Below, one piece after another: positions 1 to 6,444 of a stretch of 15,170 nt of DNA. Below the pieces are notes generated by a model, which searched no databases, had not been told where the DNA came from, and saw only the letters and a list, made by a program, of their open reading frames with translations. The position numbers were made by a program, and so were the translations under genes. This DNA comes from Beijerinckiaceae bacterium (GTDB taxonomy: Bacteria; Pseudomonadota; Alphaproteobacteria; Rhizobiales; Beijerinckiaceae), in NCBI GenBank assembly GCA_947456315.1, contig CANGRU010000008.1:1-15170 (forward strand). Direction: 5' to 3'. Positions within the stretch are counted from its first letter, which is position 1. Every line of letters starts with the position of its first letter.

Positions 1-122
1 ATACGGATCAAAACGAATTCACCTATCTGCGTGCCTCCTACGATATTGAAAGTGCGGCGGGAAAGATTCACGCGGCGCATCTGCCGCAAATCCTTGCGGC
101 GCGGCTTTATATCGGGCGGTGA
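1..122 (+). CDS. C-terminal end of an unidentified protein (5' partial)
   Basis: An open frame runs in from the left edge and ends at a TGA at 120-122, giving the last 39 residues of a protein. The tail contains LRASYDIESAAGKIHAAHLP and ends in ARLYIGR. I do not recognise the family from this fragment, and no catalytic motif is visible. The stop lies 3 bases before the ATG of the kinase gene, and the end of this gene (GGGCGGTGA) would supply that gene's ribosome binding site. The two are therefore probably co-transcribed and perhaps translationally coupled. Frame and codon use match the neighbouring genes, and the close junction supports a real gene rather than chance. Its function cannot be judged from this window. 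Confidence 0.6.
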   Translation, partial: TDQNEFTYLRASYDIESAAGKIHAAHLPQILAARLYIGR

Positions 123-125
123 TTC

Positions 126-1580
126 ATGGCGGCGCGCCAGCAACTCCAGACCGGCACAGTTCTCGACGGCTTTACCATTGGCGAGAAAATCCACTCGGGC
201 GGCATGGCCTCGCTGTGGCGTGTCACCAAGCCCGGCATTGATATTCCCATTGTCATGAAAGTGCCGACCATTCTCGATGGCGAGGATGCGACCATTATCG
301 TCGGCTTTGAAATGGAAGCGATGATCCTGCCGCGCCTGTCGGGCGTGCATGTGCCCAAATGTCTGGCGGTCAAATCGATTGCCGAACAGCCCTATGTGGT
401 GATGGAATATATTCAGGGCACCAATCTGCTCAGTTTGCTGGATGAGGCGCCGCTCGCACCTGCGCGTGTGGCGCAGATCGGTGCCAAAATTGCAGCAGCC
501 CTTGTGGATTTGCATCGGCAGAATGTGCTGCATCTCGATATCAAGCCCTCCAACATCATGTTGCGTGAGAGTGGTGAAGCCGCGCTGATTGATTTTGGTC
601 TGTCGCGGCATCTGGAATTGCCTGACCTGCTCGAAGAAGAGTTTCATGTGCCGATGGGCACGGGGCCCTATATTTCGCCCGAACAAGTGCTGCACAACCG
701 CACAGATCCGCGCTCGGATATTTTTTCGTTGGGCGTGTTGCTCTATCATTTTGCTACCAAAGTGCGGCCTTGGGGCGTGCCCAAATTCAACCGCGCCTTG
801 CGCGCGCGTCTTTGGCGCGATCCTGTGCCGCCGCGCAAACTCAATCCCGAAGTGCCGCCGTGGCTGCAAGAAATCATCCTGCGTTGCCTTGAGCCGCAAG
901 CGGCCAATCGCTATCCGACCGCCGCGCAATTGCTGTTTGATCTGCAGCATCCCGAAGAGGTGCGCCTGACCGAGCGCGCCGAGCGTATGGCAGCCTCCGG
1001 TTTTTGGACGACCATGCGGCGGCGCTTCCGTTCAGCGGCCATGGATACAGAACAGGTGCAGCAGCTCGAAGAGCGCACCGTCACCACCGCGCCCATTGTG
1101 CTGGCAGCGGTTGATCTGAGTGAAGGCATGGAGCAATTGGCGGTCGCTTTGCGCCGTGAAGCCGCGCGCGTGTTGCATTTTGTGCCCGGCGCGCGTCTGG
1201 CTTGCGTCAATGTGCTCAAACTCAATCGTATCGGGCTCAATTATTCGCGCGACGAACAGGGCCGCAATATTCATGTGACGCGCTTGGTGGAATTGAAAGA
1301 ATGGGCGCGCCCGCTGGGGCTTGGCACAGGCGAAGTGACGTTTCATGTGCTTGAATCACCTGATCCGGGTGCCTCGCTGATCGACTTCGCCAAGTCGAAC
1401 AATGTCGACCAGATTCTGATCTGCGCACGGGGCAATTCCAATTTGCGTCGTTATCTGGGCTCCATCTCGTCAAAGGTCGTGGCGGAGGCGCCTTGCACAG
1501 TGACGGTGGTGCGCGTGCAGGCCTCTGCCAACGAGATCATCGAAGAGCTCGATACATTGGAACAGGCGGGAATGCCCTGA
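126..1580 (+). CDS. Ser/Thr protein kinase fused to a universal stress protein (USP) domain
   Basis: This 484-residue soluble protein has two domains. Residues about 16-275 are a Hanks-type kinase: glycine loop IHSGGMASLWRV (22-33), ATP lysine K45 (VMKVP), probable helix-C glutamate E64, catalytic loop HLDIKPSN (136-143, D138, K140, N143), metal-binding DFG (156-158), SPEQ (194-197) in place of APE, and D208 in SDIFSLGVLLYHF. All key catalytic residues are present, so it should be active. The HRD arginine is Leu137, making it a non-RD kinase that may not need activation-loop phosphorylation. Residues about 322-465 form a USP domain ending in LRRYLGSISSK and a hydrophobic final strand. A basic, helical linker (about 276-320) joins them; I see no transmembrane segment or extracellular sensor. 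Kinase-USP fusions are known in alphaproteobacteria; the inference is cytoplasmic stress signalling. Substrates are unknown. The ATG at 126 follows the upstream stop by 3 bases. Confidence 0.9.
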   Translation: MAARQQLQTGTVLDGFTIGEKIHSGGMASLWRVTKPGIDIPIVMKVPTILDGEDATIIVGFEMEAMILPRLSGVHVPKCLAVKSIAEQPYVVMEYIQGTNLLSLLDEAPLAPARVAQIGAKIAAALVDLHRQNVLHLDIKPSNIMLRESGEAALIDFGLSRHLELPDLLEEEFHVPMGTGPYISPEQVLHNRTDPRSDIFSLGVLLYHFATKVRPWGVPKFNRALRARLWRDPVPPRKLNPEVPPWLQEIILRCLEPQAANRYPTAAQLLFDLQHPEEVRLTERAERMAASGFWTTMRRRFRSAAMDTEQVQQLEERTVTTAPIVLAAVDLSEGMEQLAVALRREAARVLHFVPGARLACVNVLKLNRIGLNYSRDEQGRNIHVTRLVELKEWARPLGLGTGEVTFHVLESPDPGASLIDFAKSNNVDQILICARGNSNLRRYLGSISSKVVAEAPCTVTVVRVQASANEIIEELDTLEQAGMP

Positions 1581-1585
1581 CTTTT

Positions 1586-1603
1586 GGGGTGGAAAACCAC
1601 CCC
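1586..1603 (+). terminator. Perfect 7-bp hairpin between the kinase gene and DUF2093
   Basis: GGGGTGG, loop AAAA, CCACCCC forms a perfect GC-rich stem starting 5 bases after the kinase stop. Only GTTT follows, so the U-tract is poor for an intrinsic terminator. The base of the stem is 21 nt before the DUF2093 start, leaving no space for a promoter. It may be a weak terminator, an RNA 3'-end stabiliser or a leader structure for DUF2093. Confidence 0.5.
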
Positions 1604-1624
1604 GTTTCGCGCTAATGAGCAGAC

Positions 1625-1843
1625 ATGAACAGGTTTGAGCGCCAACCCATGCCCGCCGGCGAAGCCCGCGTCGAGTTTCTCGACGGGGATTTCCGCATGT
1701 TGTCGCCGGGAACTTTTGTGCGCTGTGCCGTCACCGGCGAGCCGATCCAGATTGATGATCTGCGCTATTGGGATGTCGACCGACAGGAAGCCTATTCCTC
1801 GCCCGAAGCCCGCCTCAAGCAGCTTGGTATTATCCGCGCCTGA
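1625..1843 (+). CDS. DUF2093 family small protein
   Basis: This is a 72-residue protein of the alphaproteobacterial DUF2093 family, whose function is unknown. The family core is plain: MNRFE at the start, EFLDGDFRMLSPGTFVRCAV in the middle, then TGEPIQIDDLRYWDVDRQEA. It has one cysteine (C34), no signal peptide and no membrane segment, so it is probably cytoplasmic. It lies 44 bases after the kinase gene on the same strand. Its last 14 bases overlap, tail to tail, the 3' end of lpxK on the other strand. A nearby ATG at 1615 is in another frame. No strong ribosome site is seen; AGCAGAC precedes the ATG. The family is often found beside lpxK in Hyphomicrobiales, which agrees with the assignment; a role in envelope synthesis would be guilt by association only. 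Confidence 0.88.
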   Translation: MNRFERQPMPAGEARVEFLDGDFRMLSPGTFVRCAVTGEPIQIDDLRYWDVDRQEAYSSPEARLKQLGIIRA

Positions 1844-2828
1844 TTTTGCGCGCGATCAGGTCGGCAAGGGCTGTCTGATCTTCAAGCTCCAATCCCACAC
1901 GTAGGACCACGAGCCCCGGCAGTGCGCCAGCGGGAATGCGCATCGCGTCTTTTTCTGTTGTGACGGGGATGGCTGCCGTTGCGGGGTCATCGCCGCATCG
2001 CCCGCGGATTTCGGCCAGTTCGCTTGACGTATAGGGATGATGATCGGCAAAGCTCTGCGTGGCTGACAGAATGGCGCCAGTGTCCCGCAAGGTGCGGAAG
2101 AACTTGTCCGGATGGCCAAGGCCCGCAAAAGCATAAACGCGCATGTTGCGCACGGCTTCGAGATTTTGCGGCACGATTTTGGCGCGCAGCACCACGCACT
2201 CATGTGCTTGTGCTTCGCGCGCGATGCGTTCGCCAGCTATACCGTCACCGATCAGCACAAGGCCGTCGACGTGAGGCCATTGCGCAGCCATCGGCGCACG
2301 CAACGGACCTGCGGGAAGGCACAGCCCATTGCCATGGCCCATTTGCGCATCAACCACGCACAATGTGAGATCTTTGTGGAGAGTGGGGTTTTGCAGACCA
2401 TCATCCATGATGATCAGGCTCGCACCCGCCTCTGTTGCAGCGCGCGCACCTGCAGCGCGATCTGTGCAGATGAAGGTCATGGCGCAAGAAGCCAGCAACA
2501 AGGGTTCGTCACCGACCTGTTCTGCTGTGTGCCGGCTGGCATCGACGCGAACAGGTGTCGGCCCGGACAAGGCGCCGCCAAAACCGCGCGACAGAAAGGC
2601 GATGGTTTCGCCTTGTGTTTTGAGCACAGCGCCAAGTGCCAGAGCGGTGGGTGTTTTGCCCGCACCACCGGCAATGAAATTGCCGATGCAGATCACGGGC
2701 ACTTGTGCGCGTGTGCCTTCGCGCTTCATGCGGGCAGAGGTGATCGCGCCATAGATCGCGCCAAGCGGCTGCAGGCAGCGGGCCAGCAGATCAGGTTTGT
2801 CTTGCCACCAGCTGAGAGGTGCGCGCAT
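1830..2828 (-). CDS. lpxK: Tetraacyldisaccharide 4'-kinase LpxK
   Basis: LpxK transfers the ATP gamma-phosphate to the 4' position of the tetraacyldisaccharide 1-phosphate, giving lipid IVA, at the cytoplasmic face of the inner membrane. The 332-residue protein has the usual start MRAPLSWW, an amphipathic or membrane-associated N-terminus, and the P-loop GNFIAGGAGKTP (49-60). It also carries SRGFGG, the DDGLQ motif (142-146) and TTEKDAMR near the C-terminus, all family signatures. Length is typical. An upstream in-frame ATG at 2861 is possible, but ATG 2828 is preferred: it overlaps the waaA stop as TGATG and gives the family N-terminus. It is the last gene of the cysQ, DUF4170, waaA, lpxK operon. 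Its 3' end overlaps DUF2093 by 14 bases on the opposite strand. Confidence 0.95.
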   Translation of the reverse strand: MRAPLSWWQDKPDLLARCLQPLGAIYGAITSARMKREGTRAQVPVICIGNFIAGGAGKTPTALALGAVLKTQGETIAFLSRGFGGALSGPTPVRVDASRHTAEQVGDEPLLLASCAMTFICTDRAAGARAATEAGASLIIMDDGLQNPTLHKDLTLCVVDAQMGHGNGLCLPAGPLRAPMAAQWPHVDGLVLIGDGIAGERIAREAQAHECVVLRAKIVPQNLEAVRNMRVYAFAGLGHPDKFFRTLRDTGAILSATQSFADHHPYTSSELAEIRGRCGDDPATAAIPVTTEKDAMRIPAGALPGLVVLRVGLELEDQTALADLIARKIRRG

Positions 2829-4111
2829 CAGCGCCGTTCCATCCGCATTTGAACCAGCCAAGGCTCCATGGCCTTGATCACATTGGATGACGCCCCGCCG
2901 AGATTTTCAACTGTTTCGGCAGCCGCGCGCGCCAGGCGCCGGAGGGCAGCAGGATCAGACAACAGCATCGACAGGGTGCGCGCTAGCGTATCGGCATCGG
3001 CCACCATCAAAGCGCCGCCCGCTTTGTCGAGTAGGTCATAGACTTCCGCGAAATTGGCGACATGGGGCCCGTGCAAAATGGCACTGCCCAGTTTGGCGGG
3101 TTCAATCGGATTTTGTCCGCCTTCCGCCCCCAGCGATTTGCCGACATAGATCAGGCTCGCCACGCGATAGAACAGGCCAAGCTCACCCATTGTGTCGGCA
3201 ATATAAACACCGCGTCCGGGCACAGGATGATCGCCTTGCGAGCGCAGGCCCGTTTCGATTCCGTTGGCCTGAGCAATGGCCGCAATCTGTGCGCCGCGAT
3301 TGGCGTGGCGCGGCACGATGATCGTCAGCAAGTCCGGCAGGCGTTTGACGAGATGGCGGTGCACCGCGAGGATGATTTCTTCTTCGCCGCTATGGGTGGA
3401 GGCTGCCACCCAGACGGGGCGAGGACCGATCATGGCGGTGACTTCCGCCAGTCGTGTGCTGTCAACGGGTGGCGCAGGTGCATCATATTTCAGATTGCCT
3501 GCCACTTGCACGCGTGGCGCGCCCAGCAACATGAGGCGTGCGGCATCATCTTTGGTCTGCGCCAGACACAGATCTACGCGTTTGAGCAATGCCAAAATAA
3601 AGCCCGGCAATTTCTGCCAGCGTTGATAAGAGCGTTCCGACAGGCGCGCATTGACCATGATCAGCGGAATGGCGCGATCGGTCACTTCCAGAATGAGATT
3701 GGGCCAGATTTCGCTTTCCGCCAGCATCACCAGATCGGGTTTCCAGTGATCGACAAAGCGCGTCATGCAGCCAGGCAAATCCAGCGGCACATATTGATGG
3801 ATGGCACCGGAGGGCAGGCGTTGGGCCAGAATCTGCGCCGATGTCACCGTGCCTGTTGTGATCAGCACATTGAGGCTCTTGGCGCGCAAAGCCTCGATCA
3901 AGGGCAGAAGCGCAAGCGCCTCGCCGACGCTGGCACCATGCAGCCAGATGAGCTCGCCATGCGGGCGGGCAATGCTGGCATGTCCCAGTCGCTCATGAAT
4001 GCGACGCGCATCTTCTTTGCCGCGTTTCTTGCGCCAATTGAGCAAGAGCGGACCGCCCGGCGTCACCAGCCGGGTCAGTCCGCGATAGAGCGTCAGAAGA
4101 AGTGTCGACAA
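2828..4111 (-). CDS. waaA: 3-deoxy-D-manno-octulosonic acid (Kdo) transferase WaaA/KdtA
   Basis: WaaA (glycosyltransferase family 30) attaches Kdo from CMP-Kdo to lipid IVA at the cytoplasmic face of the inner membrane. With the chosen start the protein is 427 residues, the usual length. It has an N-terminal hydrophobic anchor followed by basic residues (about 1-31), HGASVGE (58-64) with the catalytic base E64, SEIWPNLI (133-140), and the C-terminal donor-site signature GGQNPIEP (331-338) followed by GPHVANF. Start choice: the frame is open to an ATG at 4225, but the extra 38 residues are the DUF4170 gene read in another frame and do not look like WaaA. TTG at 4111 gives MSTLLLTLYRGLTRLV, which matches the family N-terminus, and lies 7 bases after the DUF4170 stop. 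Whether one or two Kdo residues are added cannot be read from sequence. Confidence 0.95.
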   Translation of the reverse strand: MSTLLLTLYRGLTRLVTPGGPLLLNWRKKRGKEDARRIHERLGHASIARPHGELIWLHGASVGEALALLPLIEALRAKSLNVLITTGTVTSAQILAQRLPSGAIHQYVPLDLPGCMTRFVDHWKPDLVMLAESEIWPNLILEVTDRAIPLIMVNARLSERSYQRWQKLPGFILALLKRVDLCLAQTKDDAARLMLLGAPRVQVAGNLKYDAPAPPVDSTRLAEVTAMIGPRPVWVAASTHSGEEEIILAVHRHLVKRLPDLLTIIVPRHANRGAQIAAIAQANGIETGLRSQGDHPVPGRGVYIADTMGELGLFYRVASLIYVGKSLGAEGGQNPIEPAKLGSAILHGPHVANFAEVYDLLDKAGGALMVADADTLARTLSMLLSDPAALRRLARAAAETVENLGGASSNVIKAMEPWLVQMRMERR

Positions 4112-4118
4112 AATCCGG

Positions 4119-4352
4119 TCAGGCCGGATCGAGGAAGCGGTGCAGATGCACAACGAAATAGCGCATCTGGGCATTGTCGACGGTGGACTGTGCCTTGGAT
4201 TTCCAGGCGGCATGCGCTTGCGCATAATTCGGATAAATGCCGACCACGTCGATCTTGGACGTATCTTTGAATTCGGTGCTCTCGAGGCTTTCCAGCTCGC
4301 CGCCGAAGACCAGATGGAGAAGCTGTTTCGATTCGCGTGTTTGCTCGGTCAT
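4119..4352 (-). CDS. DUF4170 family small protein
   Basis: This 77-residue protein belongs to DUF4170, a family of unknown function found beside waaA in Hyphomicrobiales. Recognisable parts are LHLVFGGELESLESTEFKD, then VVGIYPNYAQAHAAWKSKAQ and the C-terminal AQMRYFVVHLHRFLDP. No signal peptide, cysteine or membrane helix is seen, so it is probably a small cytoplasmic protein. The frame is open further upstream to 4556, but that extension runs into cysQ in another frame; the ATG at 4352 gives the expected N-terminus MTEQTRES and has GGAT about 6 bases before it. It sits between cysQ (58 bases upstream) and waaA (7 bases downstream), and is probably co-transcribed with both. A helper role in lipid A-Kdo synthesis is inference from position. 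Confidence 0.88.
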   Translation of the reverse strand: MTEQTRESKQLLHLVFGGELESLESTEFKDTSKIDVVGIYPNYAQAHAAWKSKAQSTVDNAQMRYFVVHLHRFLDPA

Positions 4353-4410
4353 GTCAGATCCATTTTGGTTGGTGCGGGGCGATCTGGCGCGCCCTTCGTA
4401 TTGTGTTCCA

Positions 4411-5214
4411 TCAGGCCATGGCCCGCAGCCGGGAGGTGATCTCGGCGCGAAAGCGCTCGGGTGCTGCAGCCAATATGCCGTGTTTGGGTAACAATTGGTT
4501 ATAGGCGGGGCGATTGCCCTGCATATCGGCCAAAAATCCACCCGCTTCGTGAACAATCAGGTCGGCCGCCGCTATATCCCAATCATGGGCATTGGTCGAG
4601 GCGAGGCCCGCCTCGATCTCGCCTGCCGCAACGAGCGCGATGCGATAGGCCAGCGAGGGCACTTTGCCCTGTGGAGAGATCGGCTCACCCGTGCGGGCAA
4701 AGCGCTCCAGCAGCGGTTGGGGGCCCGCAAAGCGCCCTCCGGCCAGCGCCGCAGCCTGCGAGACCTTGATGGGGCGGCCATTCAGAAAGGCACCTTGGCC
4801 AAGGATGGCCGTAAACGTCTGGGCGAGGGCGGGCATGTACAGAATGCCGATGGTCGGGGTTCCTGCCTCCACCAGCGCCACAGACACCCCCCAGCGCGGG
4901 TCGCCAGCCATGAAGGCGCGGGTGCCGTCGATGGGGTCGACAATGAACAGGCGCTGGCGTGTGAGGCGCTCAGGCGTATCGAGGGTCTCCTCCGACAGCC
5001 AGCCGGCCTGCGGGTCGAGGGTGAGCAGGGCGCGTTTCAGCAAGGCATCGGCGGCATGGTCGGCCTCGGTGACCGGCGAGCCGCCAGCCTTGGTCTGGAC
5101 GCCTGCGCTGGTGCGTTCGCCGGGCCGGAACCACTCCAGCGCCAGGTCGCCAGCCTGCTGGGCCACAGCGACCATGGCGGACAGACGGTCGTTGGCGGCG
5201 GAGCTCAAGGTCAC
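4411..5214 (-). CDS. cysQ: 3'(2'),5'-bisphosphate nucleotidase CysQ (inositol monophosphatase superfamily)
   Basis: This enzyme of the Mg-dependent, lithium-sensitive phosphatase superfamily probably removes the 3' phosphate from PAP/PAPS, linking it to sulfate assimilation; an inositol phosphatase role is the alternative. With the GTG start it has 267 residues, the usual length. Metal-site motifs are all present: WLSEET (72-77, E75/E76), IVDPIDGTRAF (91-101, D93, D96, T98) and the distal AHDWDIAAAD (209-218, D213) followed by EAGG. There is no signal peptide. Start choice: the frame reaches an ATG at 5286, but the extra residues are arginine-rich, unlike the family, and span a hairpin. GTG 5214 gives VTLSSAANDRLSAMVAVAQQ, a normal N-terminus; an internal ATG is 13 codons further on. 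It appears to be the first gene of the lipid A/Kdo operon. Confidence 0.88.
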   Translation of the reverse strand: MTLSSAANDRLSAMVAVAQQAGDLALEWFRPGERTSAGVQTKAGGSPVTEADHAADALLKRALLTLDPQAGWLSEETLDTPERLTRQRLFIVDPIDGTRAFMAGDPRWGVSVALVEAGTPTIGILYMPALAQTFTAILGQGAFLNGRPIKVSQAAALAGGRFAGPQPLLERFARTGEPISPQGKVPSLAYRIALVAAGEIEAGLASTNAHDWDIAAADLIVHEAGGFLADMQGNRPAYNQLLPKHGILAAAPERFRAEITSRLRAMA

Positions 5215-5235
5215 GAGGCGCTGTTTCCGGTCTCT

Positions 5236-5257
5236 AAAAGGGCGTGAACGCCCTCTT
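5236..5257 (-). terminator. Terminator- or attenuator-like hairpin before cysQ
   Basis: Read on the - strand, arm AAGAGGGCG pairs with CGCCCTTTT (nine pairs, one G-U) around a TTCA loop. The right arm ends in four U, so it resembles an intrinsic terminator. It lies 21 nt upstream of the GTG start of cysQ, too close for a promoter to fit between. Operon transcripts must cross it, so attenuation or a leader-structure role is possible. The other strand lacks a U-tract. Confidence 0.5.
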
Positions 5258-5348
5258 GATCTAAGGCGGCACATCAGCGCCAGCAAGCGTGCGATCCATG
5301 TGATGCGCCAAGGAAACAGGCAATCCAGACGAAATTTTGCTCAGTTGA

Positions 5349-5363
5349 GAATTGGACCAATTC
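5349..5363. promoter_or_regulatory. Perfect palindrome GAATTGG-A-CCAATTC, candidate operator
   Basis: Two 7-base arms are exact inverted copies around a single A. Flanking TT (5345-5346) and AA (5366-5367) extend the symmetry after two mismatches. It lies in the divergent region, 14 bases upstream of the TTGACC candidate for the outer-membrane gene and 135 bases before the cysQ start. Size and position suit a dimeric repressor or activator, but no regulator gene is nearby and the site is not one I can name. Confidence 0.4.
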
Positions 5364-5527
5364 AAAATCATAGGCGTTGACCGGTTTTTCGCGCCTCTGG
5401 TAGGGAATGGGGGATGTTGCTTGCGCGACACTCGTCAGCCCTCGCGTCCCGTTGCGGCACAATGACAAAAGCCGGCTCCCAGCTTAGGCTCAACGCATTG
5501 ATTCGGGAGCTCTTTCTTGCCGTAACG

Positions 5528-5533
5528 TAAGGA
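5528..5533 (+). promoter_or_regulatory. Ribosome binding site of the outer-membrane protein gene
   Basis: TAAGGA lies 8 bases before the ATG at 5542. It is one of the clearest Shine-Dalgarno sequences in the window and fixes the start, which is immediately followed by a signal peptide. Confidence 0.7.
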
Positions 5534-5541
5534 TATTTGAT

Positions 5542-6444
5542 ATGAAATTGACGTCGTCTTTTGTCTCGCTTTTGCTTCTCGCCGGGGCTGCTCAGGCCGC
5601 CGATCTGAAGAGTGGCAAGGCACCTGCCGCAGCCGCGCCGGAAGCGGCCAGCGAATTCCCGGGCGGTGATATTTTCGGTTTCACCAGTGCGACCGATGTC
5701 GGCAATGTCGGCGACAAGGGTCTCGCGCTTGAAAATGACGGCTCCTATGGCCGCCGCGACATGCGTTCGCGCGTGCTGACGCAAAAGCTCGAGCTGTCGC
5801 GCACGTTTGCTCCCAACTGGGCCTATGCCGCTTCGCTGTTTGGCGCTTGGTCGAGCATCAAGAACAACGGCGATTTCAATGATCGCACCGCTTACAATTT
5901 CGACGGCATTTCGATGGAAGTCCGCCACCGCTTTATCGAGCGCAGCGCGACCAATCCTTTTGCGTTCACTTTCGCCATCGAGCCGCGTTGGGGTCGTGTT
6001 GATACGGTCTCCGGCGTGAATGCGGCCAGCTATGGCGCAGAATTCAAACTGCAAGCCGACCGCGCTGTGGGCGAAAAACTGTTCTGGGCCGTGAATGCGA
6101 ATTTCGGCACGGGCCGTTCGCGTGATCCGCTGGATCGCACATGGTCGAACACCTCAGAGAGCGTTGTCTCGACCGCGCTGACCTATGCTGTGGTGGATGA
6201 CAAATTGTTCATGGGCGGTGAAGCACGCTGGAATCAGGCTTGGAACAAAGGCTTCTTCGGCAAGCTCGACGGACAGGCGCTGTTTGTCGGTCCGACCATT
6301 GCTTACAAGGCGAGCGAAACCGTCATGCTGAATGCGGTCTTCTTGCCGCAGGTCATGGGCAAGGCGCGCAGCGTCGATGGTCCGCTGGATATCGACAATT
6401 TCGAGCGCGCCAATTTCCGCTTGAAACTGGCGATTGGTTTCTAA
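5542..6444 (+). CDS. Exported outer-membrane beta-barrel protein of unknown function
   Basis: This 300-residue protein begins with a clear Sec signal peptide: K2, a hydrophobic core FVSLLLLAGA and a probable cut after AQA (residue 19). A short Ala/Pro/Lys-rich linker follows (about 20-36), as in many rhizobial outer-membrane proteins. From about residue 75 the sequence alternates polar and hydrophobic residues with aromatic girdles (for example WAYAASLFGAWSS, FAFTFAIEPRWGRV, LFWAVNANFGTG), and the chain ends in KLAIGF. A C-terminal phenylalanine is the usual signal for BAM-dependent insertion into the outer membrane. It has no cysteine. I do not recognise a named family, and channel, structural or enzymatic roles remain open. 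It is a single-gene unit with its own ribosome site; its TAA overlaps the rsmE stop by 3 bases on the other strand. Confidence 0.85.
   Translation: MKLTSSFVSLLLLAGAAQAADLKSGKAPAAAAPEAASEFPGGDIFGFTSATDVGNVGDKGLALENDGSYGRRDMRSRVLTQKLELSRTFAPNWAYAASLFGAWSSIKNNGDFNDRTAYNFDGISMEVRHRFIERSATNPFAFTFAIEPRWGRVDTVSGVNAASYGAEFKLQADRAVGEKLFWAVNANFGTGRSRDPLDRTWSNTSESVVSTALTYAVVDDKLFMGGEARWNQAWNKGFFGKLDGQALFVGPTIAYKASETVMLNAVFLPQVMGKARSVDGPLDIDNFERANFRLKLAIGF

Larger units (their letters stand above)
5215..5541. other. Divergent 327-bp intergenic region (cysQ operon / outer-membrane gene)
   Basis: This region holds the control signals for two divergent units. Seen in order: a 9-bp stem hairpin (5236-5257) 21 nt before the cysQ start; a perfect 7-1-7 palindrome (5349-5363); a weak sigma70-like candidate on the + strand, TTGACC at 5377-5382 with TAGGGA at 5401-5406 (18-base spacer); a long-loop stem GCTCCC (5475-5480) with GGGAGC (5505-5510) followed by a U-rich stretch; and a good ribosome site for the next gene. 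A 64-codon open frame on the - strand (5274-5468) has no recognisable features and I do not count it as a gene. No tRNA or mobile element is visible. Confidence 0.5.

Noticed and set aside
3062..4270. 402-codon open frame on the + strand
   Set aside because: Antisense to waaA, which has full family motifs. The frame has no recognisable domain and its length reflects codon bias of the real gene.
4495..5247. 250-codon open frame on the + strand
   Set aside because: Antisense to cysQ, which shows all three metal-site motifs. No domain is visible in this frame.
5274..5468. 64-codon open frame on the - strand in the intergenic region
   Set aside because: No clear ribosome site, no recognisable domain or signal peptide, and it crosses the perfect palindrome; more likely regulatory DNA.
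5368..6054. 228-codon open frame on the - strand
   Set aside because: Antisense to the outer-membrane gene, which has a good ribosome site, signal peptide and terminal phenylalanine.
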